Below are positions 34,346 to 49,099 of a DNA stretch of 64,000 nucleotides, piece after piece. A program made the translations under genes and the position numbers. Source of the stretch: Psettodes erumei (lineage: Eukaryota > Chordata > Actinopteri > Pleuronectiformes > Psettodidae). The DNA is taken from the NCBI GenBank assembly GCA_016785225.1, contig JAFBJZ010000901.1, forward strand, positions 1,240,001 to 1,304,000. The letters run 5' to 3'. The notes under the pieces are model-generated. The model had not been told where the DNA came from. It made no database searches and worked only from the letters and a program-made list of their open reading frames with translations. Position 1 is the first letter of the stretch, and the number at the start of each line of letters is the position of its first letter.

Positions 34346-37300
34346 TGAGCTGTCCCTGTATCTTTAATTTCTGTGACTGATGCTTTTGAATTTGTCCAAC
34401 TCATGTGATAAATCTGAGGTGCTCTTCTTCTGGCAGATTATTTGAGCCAGATCAAGAAAGTATTGATCTTACTAACCGGTGTTAATGTTGCGGCTGATCA
34501 GCGTATATCACAGAGCTGTCTGTGATCCAGCTCTTTATGTGGGAAATGGCCAGCTTAACTGTGTTGGCACCACTAACTAGACTGGAAATGTTGCTTGCCA
34601 GCTATTCACTTTGCTCTCCTCTGAACGTGTTAGGTTCAGAGGTTGCATATCAGTAATAGACTGAGTTCAAAATTTGTGGTTAACAGCGATAACATAGTTA
34701 TGGAGCTGAAAGATGTTGGAAGGGTGTTTGGATTTCAGACCAGACACCTCTGTACTTTACAAAAGACCTTTCTCCACATTAGATGCATTTCCTCTTAAAC
34801 TTTAATAGTTAATGATGAACTGAAATAAAAAGCAGCAGCCGCAGGTTAGAGGACTGTAATTTTTCATGTGGCGCTGTCATGTAATAGAGATGAACTGACT
34901 CTCAGAAGCAGGTTGCAGCACCAGCACTGCTACAAGGGTAAAACCTCTCCACAAGGAGGCAGTATGCACACACAAATAAGCAGTGCAGTCGAACCTGTGT
35001 GTTTCACTCGCCAGATTTTCTGTCATGCACTTTAACAGTTTCAGTGATGTTGGAGTCACACCACATAGCGTGTAAGAGCCAAGGCAGCGAGGATGTGCTG
35101 AGTGTGTGTAACTGACTCCACATCAAAATTTTGCCTGCGCAAATAAAAATGTAATTTTTTCATTTGGTATTCTGCTGCTTCTTCTACTCAGTGCGGCACA
35201 AATAGCACATCAGCATAACAAAGGGGGAATTTCAGCTGAAAAGTCTCCAACAATTTTATTCTTTTCCTCAGCATGCGTGGCAGGAACCATATGGACCGTG
35301 ATTGCCCAGAATCTCTCAGAAACACCAAAAAGGGAGAAAAATGGAGTCTCTGTGTCTCTCATATTCTGAATGTTTAATGTCACCGATGCACCACTGACTG
35401 AGATGGATTTTCTGCATCAAAAGTATAAGAAGTTTATCATTGGCATGTCTGTCTTTTAAAGTTTGTAAACAGCGGAGACTGACAAGACAGATGGAAGCAG
35501 ACAGAGAGAGAAGCCACCCAAGTTGGACATGCGTATCTTTGACTGTCTAGTTTTGAGGAATGGCTGTCACTGTCTGTTCTTTGAGCAGAATTTGTCCTAA
35601 TGTGCAACAGACCTGCTGTGAGATGTTGCTTGGACAGAGGCCTCTTAAATCATTTGGTCAAATACTTCATTTCAATAAGCTATATACGACCAGAAAAAAA
35701 GATTAAAACTATTTTTTAACAAATCGCAGCTAGCAGCTCTTTTGTCAGAGCACAGTTTTTCAAAGTGGGGATAAACTTACTTTGAAATGAAATTATTCAA
35801 ATCCGACTAAAGCCACAAAGTTGTTTAACAAGTACAAGGGATATGTTCATGATCTGATCCCTGCTGAGCACAATTTTGCAGTCATACTGGGCAGAAAAAT
35901 AGAACAGTTTAAGTTAGCTTTAGGATAGGATCTATGAGAGAAAATGTGAGGAAATCCATCAAACAGACCTATTATGATATAAACTGAGGTTGGATTTGGT
36001 CATGACACACAACTGCTGCATATTATGTGGAGCATGTTTCTGTAGGTTCAACAAAAGTGTGTGAGGCCCCTTTGTATCATCAGACTCATCAAAATGTCCC
36101 TTTTTCAGTACATTGAACTCCTACTACCTGCTTATTCATCACAAGTCGTGCGGCGTGAAAGCATCCACAAGGCGCAGGAAGTTGTGGCTGCTGGCTGCCT
36201 GTCATGAACAAGATAAGATAACTGAGCTTTTGTGGATATTTGTACAAAGTTATGCTGGGCGAATCTATCTGAGAGACAGCAGCAAATGAAATCTACCAGC
36301 CGGAAAATCTCACAACTACTTCTGATCATCGAAGGGTAAAAATCTCGACAATGGTTATCCAGGGGCTTTTGAAAAGGATTTTTTGAACTTTCATAAGAAA
36401 TTTAATTCAAGTGAACAACATCCTTCAACTAAGTTTCCCTAAAAAAATATTAAGAGTAGAACTCACAGCGAGGCACGGCAAGCAAAAGCATTTTAATGTG
36501 CTGGTCATTTTTTTGATTTTAATCTATCTGAAACCTTTCGACACATTTAGGTGTTAATTTTAGTTCAATTTCTCTATTTACATCTAGATTTAAATTTGAA
36601 TACATATCTGTGCAGGCTGTTTCACTAAATGAAATTCAACACTAACACAAAAAAATGTTTCAAATGCTCCAAAATAATCTGATACCTTGTGGGTTTCTTA
36701 ATTTATTCTAATCAAATGAATGAAATTCTGACCTAAATGATTTCACATGTCATCATCTCTGTATCAGGGACTGCAGAAAAATCCACAGAACTGACGTTCT
36801 CACTCATACTGTTAAAGAAATAAACGTCATTTTGACTGTTGTGAAAATGCTGAGAAAGAGAAAACATCAGAGATCTTTGTTTTTAACTTAATTAACATAA
36901 GCTTGAATTTAATGATTACCTTAGTTTTTTCTCTCATGTTCAGGAAATAATTAAATGTCCAATTCCTCCCCATGCTGCAAATTGTCTCAAACAATGGCTA
37001 CAAGAAAACCCCTTGCTTTAATTAAATGTTAGAATGTCACGAGAGTCTTTTTCATTGTGATGGTAATGCTGTTTGGCAAATATAGGCATCACTAAACAAC
37101 GCAAAAACAGTATTGGTTTAAACTGGCTGAAGGTTTTTCCTTCCAGCAGGAGACAGGTCACTAGTTTTTTTTTTCTTCTTCTTCTTTTTTAACCAAAACA
37201 AGGTCAATATATTGAGTGGCAGGAGACCTGGACGTATAACAGTTAAAACATTTGGCTTAAGGCCAGAGCTTATCAAACACCTGCTGTTGTGATCAGACCG

Positions 37301-39441
37301 TGTGGCCTGGCCTATGTTAGCTACCTCTCTGGTTAGTGGTCAAAGGGAGTAGGGCTAACGATGATAAAGTTTTCAGCAAGTTTGGATTTGAACATCAAAC
37401 CTCTGCTCAGCAGATATTTTATATGAATGTCTGATATGAAAGGTATGGTGTTTAATACAAGGGGGTAAAAACTGAAAAGGTATCAGCCAAACACCAAAGT
37501 ATGGGACATTGCAATTAAGCCAATTTCACAAATGGACATTCATAAATGACGGTTTTCATAAAGCTGAATGTTACTTTAAGAGATTTTATGGTACAACAGA
37601 AAGAAATGCAATGATCTTGTTTATGGAGATGTTGGGGCATCATGGTGCCCTTGACCCAAACTGATGCCTTTAGCTCATACTTCACACTGGTTACAGTGCA
37701 ATGCTACCAGCTGTCTGTGTGTGTGTGCATGTATGTGAATGCTATTATTGAAGTCGTCCACTACATACTGTACGTTATTTAAGCTTTTTCTTTTGCTATT
37801 TTAAGAAACTTTGATGAAACATCAAGGTGGTTGAATAAGGCTGGAAATAACTGTGCCGATTTGAAGCTCTGGCACAACTTCATTTAAGGTGCATGAAGAA
37901 AGGAAGCCGTCTTGAAGGATCAAAGCTCCAGCAACACTTGTAGTTATGAAAGACTGATGCCTTTCAGCCTCACAGGTCTACACTGTGTTTCATAATTAAG
38001 ATGCTTTCAATACCACAAGAGTTACAGGAGTTTTTATATGTTACAGTACCCAGTGCAAAGTGTTACCTGAGTTAAGGCCTTGGGACTTAAAAGTCATGTT
38101 GCATGCATACATATTGCAGGAAGTTATTTTTTTCTGTCAGGGAAGGTTCCACTACATTTATCCCCTGGGGATGAAACAATGCTTTCTAAATGAATAGTGT
38201 TTACAGAAAGAAAGTGAGGAGTTTTTGGAGTTTTTGTCTCGGATGTCCTCATGCAACCTTTCAGCCATTTGGTAGCATTTCAGGCAGCACTGTGAGCTGA
38301 TGTTCATAGTTCCCCCTAATGGAAATGCAAAGACATGTAGTTTTCTTCTTCATTACCTGTGTGAACCTGTGGAGTACCTGGGTCTCTTTTCCAGCTTCTT
38401 TTATATTTAATTTCCTGTCAGTGAGTTTCATAGCCCAGAGTCTCTCAGGAACAGCACATTATATCTGCAGTCTAGGCTTTATGTTTGCTCCATTCTGTTT
38501 TATCTCTCAGATTTTTGTGTCTCTGTGTTGACAAAGCTTAACCGCCCTTGTTCTTTATCTTCTGCCTAGCTGGCATTAAGAGTGGAGCCTCTTGCCTTTT
38601 CTCTCTCTGCTCAGAAGAATATACAGGGGCCATCATCTTGGATGGTTTGAGCAGGGAGAGGCTCAGCGTCCTGTCAGAGAGGCAGAGAAATGGCCAGAGG
38701 GGACAAAAAGAGGCAGAAAACAGAATAGAGCAGTTTACAATAGAAAAAAAACACACTGCACAAACAGAACAGTATTATGAGAAGGAAGAGAAGACACAGC
38801 TGGTGAATGTATGTGCAGTATGGAACACCAGGACATTTTCCACTGGGCGGACTTTGGCTGGACTTTGCTGATGGAGCAAAGACAATGAAATGAAAAAAAA
38901 AATTGTCTTGGTCTTCAAAACAGATGTTTGAAGTGCACCTGTCCCTTCCAGCAATAAGCTTGAATCTGCAGGTTTAAAGAGCTGATTTCTCAAGGTTTTC
39001 TCCACATTAGATCCTTCATTATGCCAACCGTTTTGTCTTCTTCAAAGTTCTTATCACAGTGTACAGTCTCTGCTGCTTTTTTCCTCTTCCATTTTCCTCC
39101 CTCTGCAATCTGAACATTTTATCGTTTGTCTTTTTTAAAATCTGTATCTTTTCTATACTCAAGGGAGTTATTCTAGCCATCAAACCAAGATCCAGAAGCT
39201 CTTGCTAAATCTGACTCTCCTTCAGATGTTGTGTATGAACATTTCATTGCTGTCTCATTGTGCCTCTTTCTCTTTTCTCTGTCAACTTTCCTCTTGTTCC
39301 TATGCTTCTCCTCTATTATCCTCTTTTTATTCCCCTCTGTCCTTCACACTGTACTTATGAGTCCCTTCCTCTCTACGCTTTGCTGTTGCTACTTTGATCT
39401 TCCTCTCCCAGCCTCTGATAAGCAACCTGTTTGGTGGGTAT

Positions 39442-39443
<2 letters not shown>

Positions 39444-39477
<34 letters not shown>
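39444..39477. repeat. (GT)17 microsatellite
   Basis: Uninterrupted GT run of about 34 nt. Confidence 0.97.
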
Positions 39478-39479
<2 letters not shown>

Positions 39480-40445
39480 TTTAGGCATGTCTGCTTGGCA
39501 TTAATTGGCCCTTCTGTATTTGGCTTCGCTCTCCGCAGTATTTCTCGGATTTGGAGGAAACATTCTTGTCCTGTTATCCTCTGTCTATAAGAGATTTCAG
39601 CCTAGGGGCTTTTATTACACTGATCCAAGATTTCTGACAGAGGGATAGAGGAGTCCTCGCTGATGGTGATAAAAGTATTTTAAAGATGGTTCTGAGGGAG
39701 ATTATACATGTAGTTCTTATATAATTAGCAGAACAGTTCTACATTACTGAGATGTGTGTGCACATCAGCTTACAGCAATTTCTCTGCGAGAGGAAGGTTG
39801 TAATTAACGTTGATTTTGTAAAGAACCTGGTCAGTTGTGTTTTTTTTTTACTTGTAGTTTTATTTAATTAATGTTATTTCAAAGAACAAAAATAAAACAG
39901 CCTAATTACTAAAGCTGCTCAAATGATAAAATGTGCATACAGACAGTGTCCTAATTCCAATGCACACCAACACAAACATGTGAAAGGAAGTTATAGGAAT
40001 GAGAGGACTGTATCAGTGAAAAAAACAAAGGCACAAAAAGTCCATTACAAAAAGACTGAAGACAGCTAGATCTAATGTTAAACCACCAACTGCATTAATC
40101 TCATTTAGTGAGGTACTCTATCAACAGCTGACCCCACTTTCAAATCAGCATTTGTTATTGCAAGTGACAGAAAATGTCTTATGTTGGTCATAACTCAAGG
40201 AAAATATTGGATAAACGGACACACTTACACATCTTTTCATCATCACCATCCCCTATATCATCAGATGCTCTGAAGTATTTTATCATCAGTGAATCATCAC
40301 TGCATCATGTGTGTTGCATGTTTTCTTCAATGACAGCTACAGCTTGTAACTTTGCAGTTGTACACAAAGCTTATTATGGCTGGACCTCACTGCATAAAGA
40401 AACACAAAGGAAGTCTCAATCAGCCATTACGTTGGGTGTGACTGA

Positions 40446-40451
40446 CACACA

Positions 40452-40482
<31 letters not shown>
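40446..40482. repeat. (CA)n microsatellite
   Basis: CA run with one CG interruption near its left end. Confidence 0.95.
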
Positions 40483-43400
40483 CGTCGCAGCATCTCTTCT
40501 TTGTACTGGATGCTGAACCCTCTCCTCGCCCTTTTGCTTCACTTTGATGAGGGCACCGTCACTGCACACAATGGAACAGAAGGTACAGAGGATAAAGCTT
40601 TTCTGGAGAAGAAGAAGAGGGAAAAAGAAGGTTAAGTGAGGCAGAGAGAGGAAGAAGGCGAGGAAGAGTCAGAGCGAGCTGCTGATGTTCACTGTGCAAG
40701 CTTGAAATAACCATTTTTTTGTTAAGAACTGAAAACAAAATGACACAAAGCACCTCTTTTTGGTTAGAATCAGTGTAAAGAAAATGAAACTGTAAGATCA
40801 CTCAAGTTGGTTTTTCAACCAATAGCGGCTAAGCTTTATTTTTGTATTGTGAGCATAAAAGTGTTAAAACAGTGTGTCACACACTTCATGTTTGTCTCGT
40901 GGTGAGATTTTCATCAACACCATGTTTAGTGATGATGAAACCGTCCTCCCATAAAAATGACCTCATAGGTCATTTGTGAAAGCAGGTCATTACATCTAGC
41001 TGTCATCATCTATCAGACAGGGACCAAAAACCTATCCAAGTAGTGTTGTGCTTACACCTAACCAAACCTTTACCATGGCATTGTTAAATGTAAAAAGGGT
41101 TTACAGATTAGGCTTGCCTTGGTTCTTTTAGGTCAAGAGTATTTTAATGTTGTTAATGTGTTGTCAGTAAAGAGAAAAATAAGTCTTGTTGATTTCAGTG
41201 TGACATTCTTATCATGTGATATTCTTTTGTTAATATGTGTACTACTGTATATGTGTGTACCAAAGTTTGTGCAACAGTATCTACTGTATATGAGATGTTT
41301 CAGTGGGTAAGTGAAAAATTGGACCTGTTGATGGCACTAAAAAAGGAGAGAATAGGTATGTAATTAGTATTCCTTTTACAGGGGAACATGAAATTCTGTT
41401 TTGAATTTTGTGTCTCTATCCACTGTTCGGTCACTCCGGACCAAAGCGTTGGACTGAGCGAGCGTCTGGCCGACAACCTAAAGCCTTGCCACTTGCATGG
41501 CTGAAACAGATGTGCAGCCAACAACCCAACAGTAACCTCTCTTCTCTACCAAACAACAACATCAGCCCAGTGTGTGTGTCTGTGTGTGTATGCAGTAATG
41601 GTAACTTGCACACACTGTTCATCTGATGTTGCCTTTTTCACTCCTGAAAAGCCCTTAATTGAAATGCAGCAAGCGATTTGGCACAAAAGGGACAGGGCTA
41701 TTAGATAAAGCTCTCTGTCAGCCAGGGTTAGCCACTGATGCTTTATTGCTCTGCTAAAACCCAAACACTAAAACAACTGCCAGGCCCTGCTCTGGTCAAG
41801 GAAACCATTTCATCACCCGACGGCAGCCATATAGCGAGAGAAATTATGAGAGGGGTGTAGTGGCAGCCGGCAGCAGGGAGGGAGAAAAGCAGCAGAGACA
41901 GGGGTAAGTAGGGGTGGAGGAGGAGGTGGGATAATTTTCATAATGGAAAGACGGCAGTGTAGGAGCAGAAGGAGGGTCGAGTCTTTCTGCTGCAGTAAAA
42001 ATTAAGAGTGTGAATTCCAAAATGAGGTCTTCATTATTACACAGATTCAGGAGCTGCCTTTCCTAAATGATGGTTTTGGAGTTAAAGTGAAAGTTATTAC
42101 CCTTAATTACATTTGGTTTGAAAATAGTAACATCATAGATGATTGCACCATAAAATATTAAATAGTCAGCAGAGAATATGGGAATGAAACCCTTTTTTCT
42201 CTTTTCTCCTTTAAACTGTTAGAACCATGATGATTTTTTTTTCAAATACATATTTTACTTCGCTAAACAGATGCTGTGGTTGTGGCTAGGCAGGAAGCAT
42301 GCAATTGGTTTATCAGAGCTTTATTTTGGTACTGAAAATATTTGCTTCTTACAACTGGAAATGAGGATGATGAGAGGAGATTTTGTGGGTTGGAAAACCA
42401 AAACAAAAAGCTAAAAGATGCTAAAAAAATAATTTGTAGAACTGATTGATGTAAACTTTTTCACTCTGAGTGACAATTTTCATGTTGCATGCAGTCATTT
42501 CATCCACTGTCATTATGTGCTAAGTGTAGCTTAAAACCCTCCTATCATGAATTTCATCCAAGCAGCCATAACAGCATGCTGTTAATGCTGTGTATAGCTG
42601 CAGTTTTGCACATTGTTTATGTTTTTGTTGGCAGCTTTTATTTTCTGTAATCGATTTTATCGCCACATCTCAGTTGAAAATGAGATATTTAATCTCCACA
42701 GAGCTACCTTGTTTAGATGACTCTACATAAAAAATATAAACATAATAAACAACAATATTGACATAAACATAATGGGGAAAACCATTTGAAATGCTCCAGT
42801 GACTCTCAGTGGACCAGTGGTCACAGAGATCAGTTAAAAGCCTTTGGTACATGAGCACGATTTATCAACCTCCCTCGCTTCATCCCCAAAGGGAAACATT
42901 TAGCAAGAGTCTGTGATGTGTGAAGAGGTGAAGAGGAAGCAGAGATAGATAAATCTATAATCACCCAAAGCAGTGGTTAGCTGGCTCTATTGGAAAAACG
43001 ATAGTGTGGCCAATTGGTTCTCTGCGCCGTAATGAACCTCTGTCTTTCTTTTTATTTCGTTCCTTTGCTCCACTAAGAGTTAGAAACATGGCTGAAAGAC
43101 AAACGAGTGTTTTTAACTTTCATTCATCCTAATGAGGACCCACTTTCTCAGCTTTTCTGTTTTTAGCGGTGTCTTGTTGCGTTGTAAGTCAATATTGAAT
43201 AAATAAATATTTCATCAGTGAATGTTTGAAGGCCCACAACTTCTCCCATGACATATTGCTGCTGACGTGTGCGGCACATTGCTGTGCTGAACAGCTGATC
43301 TAATTAGCACTGCATCGACCTCTTATAGTGATTGATGTCCCCTGATGCACTATATTAGTGAAATATTTTGGTTAAACATTGAGTTGTAGTAAACCTATTG

Positions 43401-44049
43401 TATATCATGCTTCTAGTTTCTAGTGTCTTCATGATGTTAATGTTTCACCATAAAGTTTCCCTAAGTTTAAGTGATCAAGTGATGTGGTTGATAAAGTTCA
43501 GTAATGTTTTAGTTATCAAGGCAAGATGCTGCATTGCAGGAGCAGATATTGTGTGGAAAAACTAATACACGTCAGTTTACATGAACATCTTCTGACTTCA
43601 TGTTGATGTTGATGCTGATGTTCATAGCTGTGCTCTCGTGTGTCAATATAGAAGGAAAACATACGAAAACGTAGGAAAAGTGACATTAACTGAAAAAACC
43701 CATCACTGTCAAAATATAGTATTATGTCAACAGTATTTTGGGGAGACAACATATAGACAGACTTCTTTTCGTGATGTTACCAAACAGGTACATTTTGTGG
43801 CCTCTGTGAATAAATTTGACAGACAGGAACTGCAGTAAAGCTCCCCCGCACTGCGTAGTTGCTGTCTTCTAATCTGATTCTTGATTCTCTGTGGATCCAC
43901 AGGGTGTCACAGTGCAGAGAGGTCAGTGAAGTGTGTTGGCTACAGATCAGCATCCCTCAGGTTTGGTGTTGCTGCAGGAGACTCTCTCAGGGAAACCTGC
44001 AGTCTGTGAGAACTAGCTATAATATTTGGCCTATGTACACTTTGTATGG

Positions 44050-44170
44050 TCTGCATGTTGATTGGGGACTCTAATTTGCCCGTAGGTGTGTCTGCCTGTG
44101 ATAGTTGGGCGACCTGTCCAGGATGTACACCACCCTCGTCCAATGTCAGCTGAGATTGGGTTGAGTGACC
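44050..44170 (+). mobile_element. Fragment of a teleost dispersed repeat
   Basis: Contains GTTGATTGGGGACTCTAAT, TTGCCCGTAGGTGTG, GGCGACCTGTCCAGGATG and ATGTCAGCTGAGATTGGGTT in order. This is the core of a very common interspersed repeat that I recognise from many fish genomes. Family assignment is uncertain. Related sequence may extend left to about 43880. The copy is diverged and truncated. Confidence 0.6.
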
Positions 44171-44479
44171 CTTGCTGTAAAGTTTATTATTCTATATTTG
44201 CATTCTGTATTTGTCTCTGGTTATTTATTGTTGTTGTCTATGAGTTTCTCTTGTGTTTTTTTCCTTTATTTTACATTTCAGTATCCTTTGGACAACACTT
44301 TGGTTATCTCATCTCAAGCTGTATTTTAAATAAACTTAAATTACTTACGCTACTAATCAGAGCACTGATGACCATACAACATTTGTTCCTTTAACAGTGT
44401 TAAAACGTTTCCATAAAATATCATGTTATCAACCAATCGGCTGTTTTCTATCAAGTACACCTATGCAGTAAAATTAAGG

Positions 44480-44788
44480 ATGGCGTCATTACGTGGCACC
44501 ATGGATAAGATTACCATCACCCCAGCACAGTTAACAAATTGGGCGCGTCTACTTCAAGGAGTGACTGATTTCATGCACCACCCGGCGAGGACGTCAAGGT
44601 GACCGAAATCAAACACACCTGCAAGGTGCATGCTGGGTCTGGCTACATGTTATAACGCCCGCGGTGGTGGACCCTTCAGCTCAGCCAGGTCGGAGAGACG
44701 CTGAGTGGACTGCTTCCATTCTACACTGAGGGTGAGCGAGCAGATGGTGCAGGACGTCACAGCACACGACAGTGTGACGTTGACACAG
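44480..44788 (+). promoter_or_regulatory. CpG-richer segment ending in a splice donor: candidate promoter and first exon
   Basis: Within AT-rich surroundings this stretch has many CpGs (GGGCGCGTC, CCCGGCGAGGACGTC, AACGCCCGCGG) and ends in ACACAG|GTGAGAACGCGCG, a strong donor at 44789. An ATG at 44744 stays open to the donor for 15 codons (MVQDVTAHDSVTLTQ). This peptide has no recognised family, so the segment may be entirely 5' UTR. In human, FSTL4 follows C5orf15 on the same strand, so this could be the first exon of an fstl4 gene continuing right of the window. That identity is inference from gene order alone. Confidence 0.35.
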
Positions 44789-47700
44789 GTGAGAACGCGC
44801 GCCATTTAAGCTTTAAGATTTCTTCTCTAAGTGTATGTTTGTCGGCTTCTGCTGCTGAGGAGTTTGTTTGCTTTATGCATATGTATTTAAGAAAGTTGTG
44901 GATGCTGAGACTGTAGTTAAAATGTCAAAACGCGTGACTACCGTGTAATAAACTTTACTTTTACATAATATAAATCGTTAAATGGGCTACAGATGCTGAA
45001 AAATATTATGAGAGTGCTCATTAGTTGGATAAAAGGAAGAGAGAAAAACTGAAGAGAAGAAACTGAGGTAGGATAGTTGGAGTGCGCTAAATCTGCTGTA
45101 GGATAATTTGCAGTAATGCAGATTATCCAATGACATAAGGGGGTGTTTGTATCTTCATGTGGCTTGATAATAGCTGAAACTATTCACAGATCTGTACACA
45201 ATGAATATGTTGTTAAATTCTTTATCAGTTTGATTGTGTCATTAAAAAGAGTGAATACTTTTGTGATTCACTTGTAAAACCAAAGTAGCAAAATTAAGAA
45301 ATAAATCACATGTAAAGCTCAGTGGGACAAGAATATTGCTAAAAATTACCCCTCAGTGAGCCGACTGAATATAATAGCTCCCTTTCCTCAATACACACAT
45401 CAAGCTCATTTATTTTTTACTGGAAATGGTTCAAGAGCCTGTGTACAGGACTGAGTGAATGAATAAAAACAGCCCATATTGGGATGATTCTGCACCTCGT
45501 GATACATTTCCACTGTCAGTCACAGTGCAGAAAGTATGCATGGTGTGTGGGGGTCAAGGTGTTGGATGGGTGTGTAGTGCACTTGACTTCTGGGCGGGAT
45601 ACCATAGTATGCATCCTGTGGTTGCTGGCTGTAACCACGATCATCGACCGTATTATAGTTTCCATGTAGAAAACAATAATTTAAAAAATGCCTCTTTAAC
45701 AAATGAGTCATGAGAGAGCTGCACTCAAACATGATGGTGGAGCCACTTCACGGTCTTCATCCTTAGGACATTTAGACCAGAGAGCCTTCTGGGTAAGGCT
45801 GCATTCAGCAGTAACCATGCCTGAAAAAAAGCCTCCTCATTTATTTGAATGAAGCCAGTCCTCGTCAAAGAGAGCCAGCAGGATGTAGAAAAAAAGAGAG
45901 GAAGGCTCAACTTTCTGCAGCGCAACATGAAATCATTGCATTGCTGCACTGGCAATAAAATATGATGTTACAGGGTATTTTGCATTGACAAACTGTCCTC
46001 TAGCAGCACAAAAATAAGTTTCTCATACAAATTGTCAAAGTATTTCTCTGCAGTTGGTAAAAACAGAGCATACTTGTTTCATTAAGTGACTAGTGAAGTG
46101 GCTCATATGTGAAAGTCAAGAGCGCGTTGTTGAACGAATACATCCCAAAAGAAAAGCCTCCCTCTGCCCTGATGCTACGGTGTGTTTTTGAGACATTATG
46201 TATTTAACCATTAGCAAACTCCATCTCTCCAGACGACCTTCATCACGGTGCCAGCTCTGGTTGCTGGGAGACCTGTAAAAAAACAAAAACAAAAAAACTG
46301 CTCCTGAGAGGTTGGTGTGAGATAGAGGGCACGCAGATCCCCCTGAGAGTTTGACTACTCCTGGTTTCCACGCTAACATGGCAGCTGTGGTGGTGGCATC
46401 GCGTGCGGTGCAGGTTTTGCTTTTGACTACCGACCAACAGATGCTAAGGAGGAAAATCATCAGTGGGAGGGAGCGTTGGGACATTTGTTCGTAGACGCGT
46501 GAAGGCAGTCACCTGAGGCGGGTCAGAGGTGGGAACAGAGCCAGGCATTAGCTCCATTAGGACAAGTATATTAGAGGCAGCCAGCTGAGTGGCAGCCTGT
46601 AAAAGCATTCAGACAGTGGCTTAACATGGAGATATTAATGTGTTATTGCTTATTAGAGCAGCCATGTGTTCTGGCCTCAGGGACTGGGGCTCACATGCAG
46701 CATGTGGTTTTGTTTACAGTGTCGAGCAATTTCTTTCTGCGGTTGTGAGGACAATGTCAGTGCTGAGGGAATTACATATAATGCATAATGTTGGTGGTCA
46801 AGCAAAAAATATCTATAGATAGCAATGTGCATCTAACATGGCAAAATTCATTGTAATTCTGCTTTGGACTCATTTAGAGTATATACCAGTGTGGTGCATC
46901 TTAATCTCTTTTTTAGATTTGAGCATGAAAGTTCAGTGTTGACCTCATGAGGAGAAAAGAAACATTTCTGTTGGATTGATCTTTTTCTGATTATTTTAAT
47001 TATACACTAAAGCATCTTCCACAAACACAGTGCAAATGACAAAAGCACAACAAAAGGTGCCATTTAATTGTGTAAAGATCATGTATGATTTAGTGTCCTT
47101 AGTGAGTCAGATTAATTCTGTGTGCGTATGGTGAACTAATTTGAATTGGCCTTTCTCTAGCTTTATAGAGTTGTTTGTTAACAGGAACAAGCTGGAGACC
47201 TGAATAACAAAGAGAGCTAATGAGAGACCATTACACCAGCTAATTAACTCCATAAAACTTAAAATAACATTGCATGGTGGTGCAGCATCTTGACCGTCTT
47301 CAGTGGAGTCTTGGTTTGTAGTTGTGTGTGTGAGTGGATGGCCTGATCTGTGAAGGTAGGCTGCCCTCCAGGTGCATCCTGCTTGTGAAGGTGAGTCCAG
47401 TGGGTTTGGATCAATAGTGGGGTTTATCTGGGCTCATCAAGCTCATGAGATATGATTAGTGATGCTGCCCAGACAGACTTATTAATGAACCAACCAAATT
47501 TCAAAACATTTCCAAAAGCCACAGTTCAGCTCCATCTGAGAACACCAGTCTGTTGAAGAGATAAAATACAATAAATATAACTTTATAAGATTCCAGGTTC
47601 AGATTTCTCTGGTGTTTTCATAGGGTGAAGTTTTTGCTGCATTTGTTTATATGCTGTGAGTTAACAGCCAGCTACCATTCTAAATCCTATTCAGGAAACC

Positions 47701-49099
47701 AGGAGAGCCAGTAACACAACACCTGCAGAAACACACCTATAGCTGATCAGACGTCTGATTACCTTGCTATAAATTTGCACATTAAAGAGGTGAAAACTAT
47801 TTTCTTCAATCTACCGCAACACTAATGTCTGGCCATCACATTACCAAGACTTATGCAAAGTGAAGGCGCACACACTGCTATAGAATATTTGCTAATTGAT
47901 GCATTATTTAGCTTAATTAATGACCTCATTAGGATAACTGGTTATATTTAATGGTGATTATGGCAGGACATTACTCAGCTCAATTGCATCTTGTTTGTGT
48001 TTGAGCAGTAAATTGACCTACAGGAACATTAAGGACAAACGCTGTAAATTCTAACTCTGTAAACGCCTTTTTTCAGGACTTTACGTAGCAACTAGGGAAG
48101 ATGAACGCTGAAGTAACACCCAAGTACCTTTCTGCATTTTATGAAACTGAAGCTCCAGCTGATGAGGTGTGTTGGAGCAAAATTAGGTGCATGGGCCGTT
48201 GCTACTGGCAGGCATGAGATAACAAGCATGCCTCTTATAGTAGCTGTGGGGAAAAACAAAAGGAATTGTAAAAGACAAAGAGAAGAAGAGAGAAGCAGAA
48301 TAAGAGTGGAACAGGAGATGGGAGAGGTTGGCACTGATTGTCAAGCAGGTATAAAGTTGTAGCTAGAGAAAATATGAGGTAAAGAAATGGCTGGAAGGGA
48401 GCAGGAGCGAATGAAAAACAAACAAACTAGGAGACCATATGTGATAAAGATTAAGTGTGTGTGTGTGAGCTCTCAGTGGTGTTTGTAGCACCAGGCAAAT
48501 GCACGTTTCCGTTTTCCAGTCTGCTGTTGTCGTACCCTGCTGGGGCAGAGAAGCATGGGACAGCAGCTGTAGCTAGGACTGTATGCTTTAATGTACTGTA
48601 ACTACCACTAATTTTACACAGCAAATACATTTAGAAGAAATGTTATACTGTCCAAGTTCTACTTTTTTATCAGCTTAATGAGGACGTGTTGTTAATAAAC
48701 AATAATGTCTCAGTGACAATATTTAGTTTTAAATTGTATGACTAAATTGCTTGTTTAGTGTGACTCTCATTATATCCTTGTCAACCAGGACAGGCCTCCA
48801 GCCACCTGTTTAAACTGCACCAGTAATCACGTCAACTTGAGACAAATGCACTGTATGAAAAAATTGTTCACCTGGATAGGTAGACTACACAAGTGTTCAT
48901 GTCACGTCTGAGTGTGTCCATATGTCTCCAGGTGTTTTTCTGTGTATTCACGTGTGTTTCGTGGGACAGACGGTGAGAAGGTAGAGGGACTTGTGTCCCT
49001 TTAGTGGCCCACCCAGGCAGATCTGACCAGCCAGGTGTTAACAGTTGTCCCCCCGCCCTCCTCTCTAACGTCCCAACAGCTGCTGTATGTCACACGCTT

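Larger units (their letters stand above)
34346..44049. other. Intergenic region downstream of kct2, no gene seen
   Basis: Nearly 10 kb of AT-rich sequence. ORFs are short, unconserved in appearance and often run through simple repeats. It holds the (GT) and (CA) microsatellites listed separately and a purine-rich patch at about 41860-41940. No exon pair with compatible phase, tRNA or recognisable transposon was found. Confidence 0.55.

Noticed and set aside
40174..40635. 153-codon plus-strand open frame
   Set aside because: It runs through a CA microsatellite (Thr-His repeat) and has no conserved features.
46116..46484. 122-codon minus-strand open frame starting with a hydrophobic segment like a signal peptide
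   Set aside because: A single open frame without exon partner, promoter signal or known family. The hydrophobic start alone is weak evidence.
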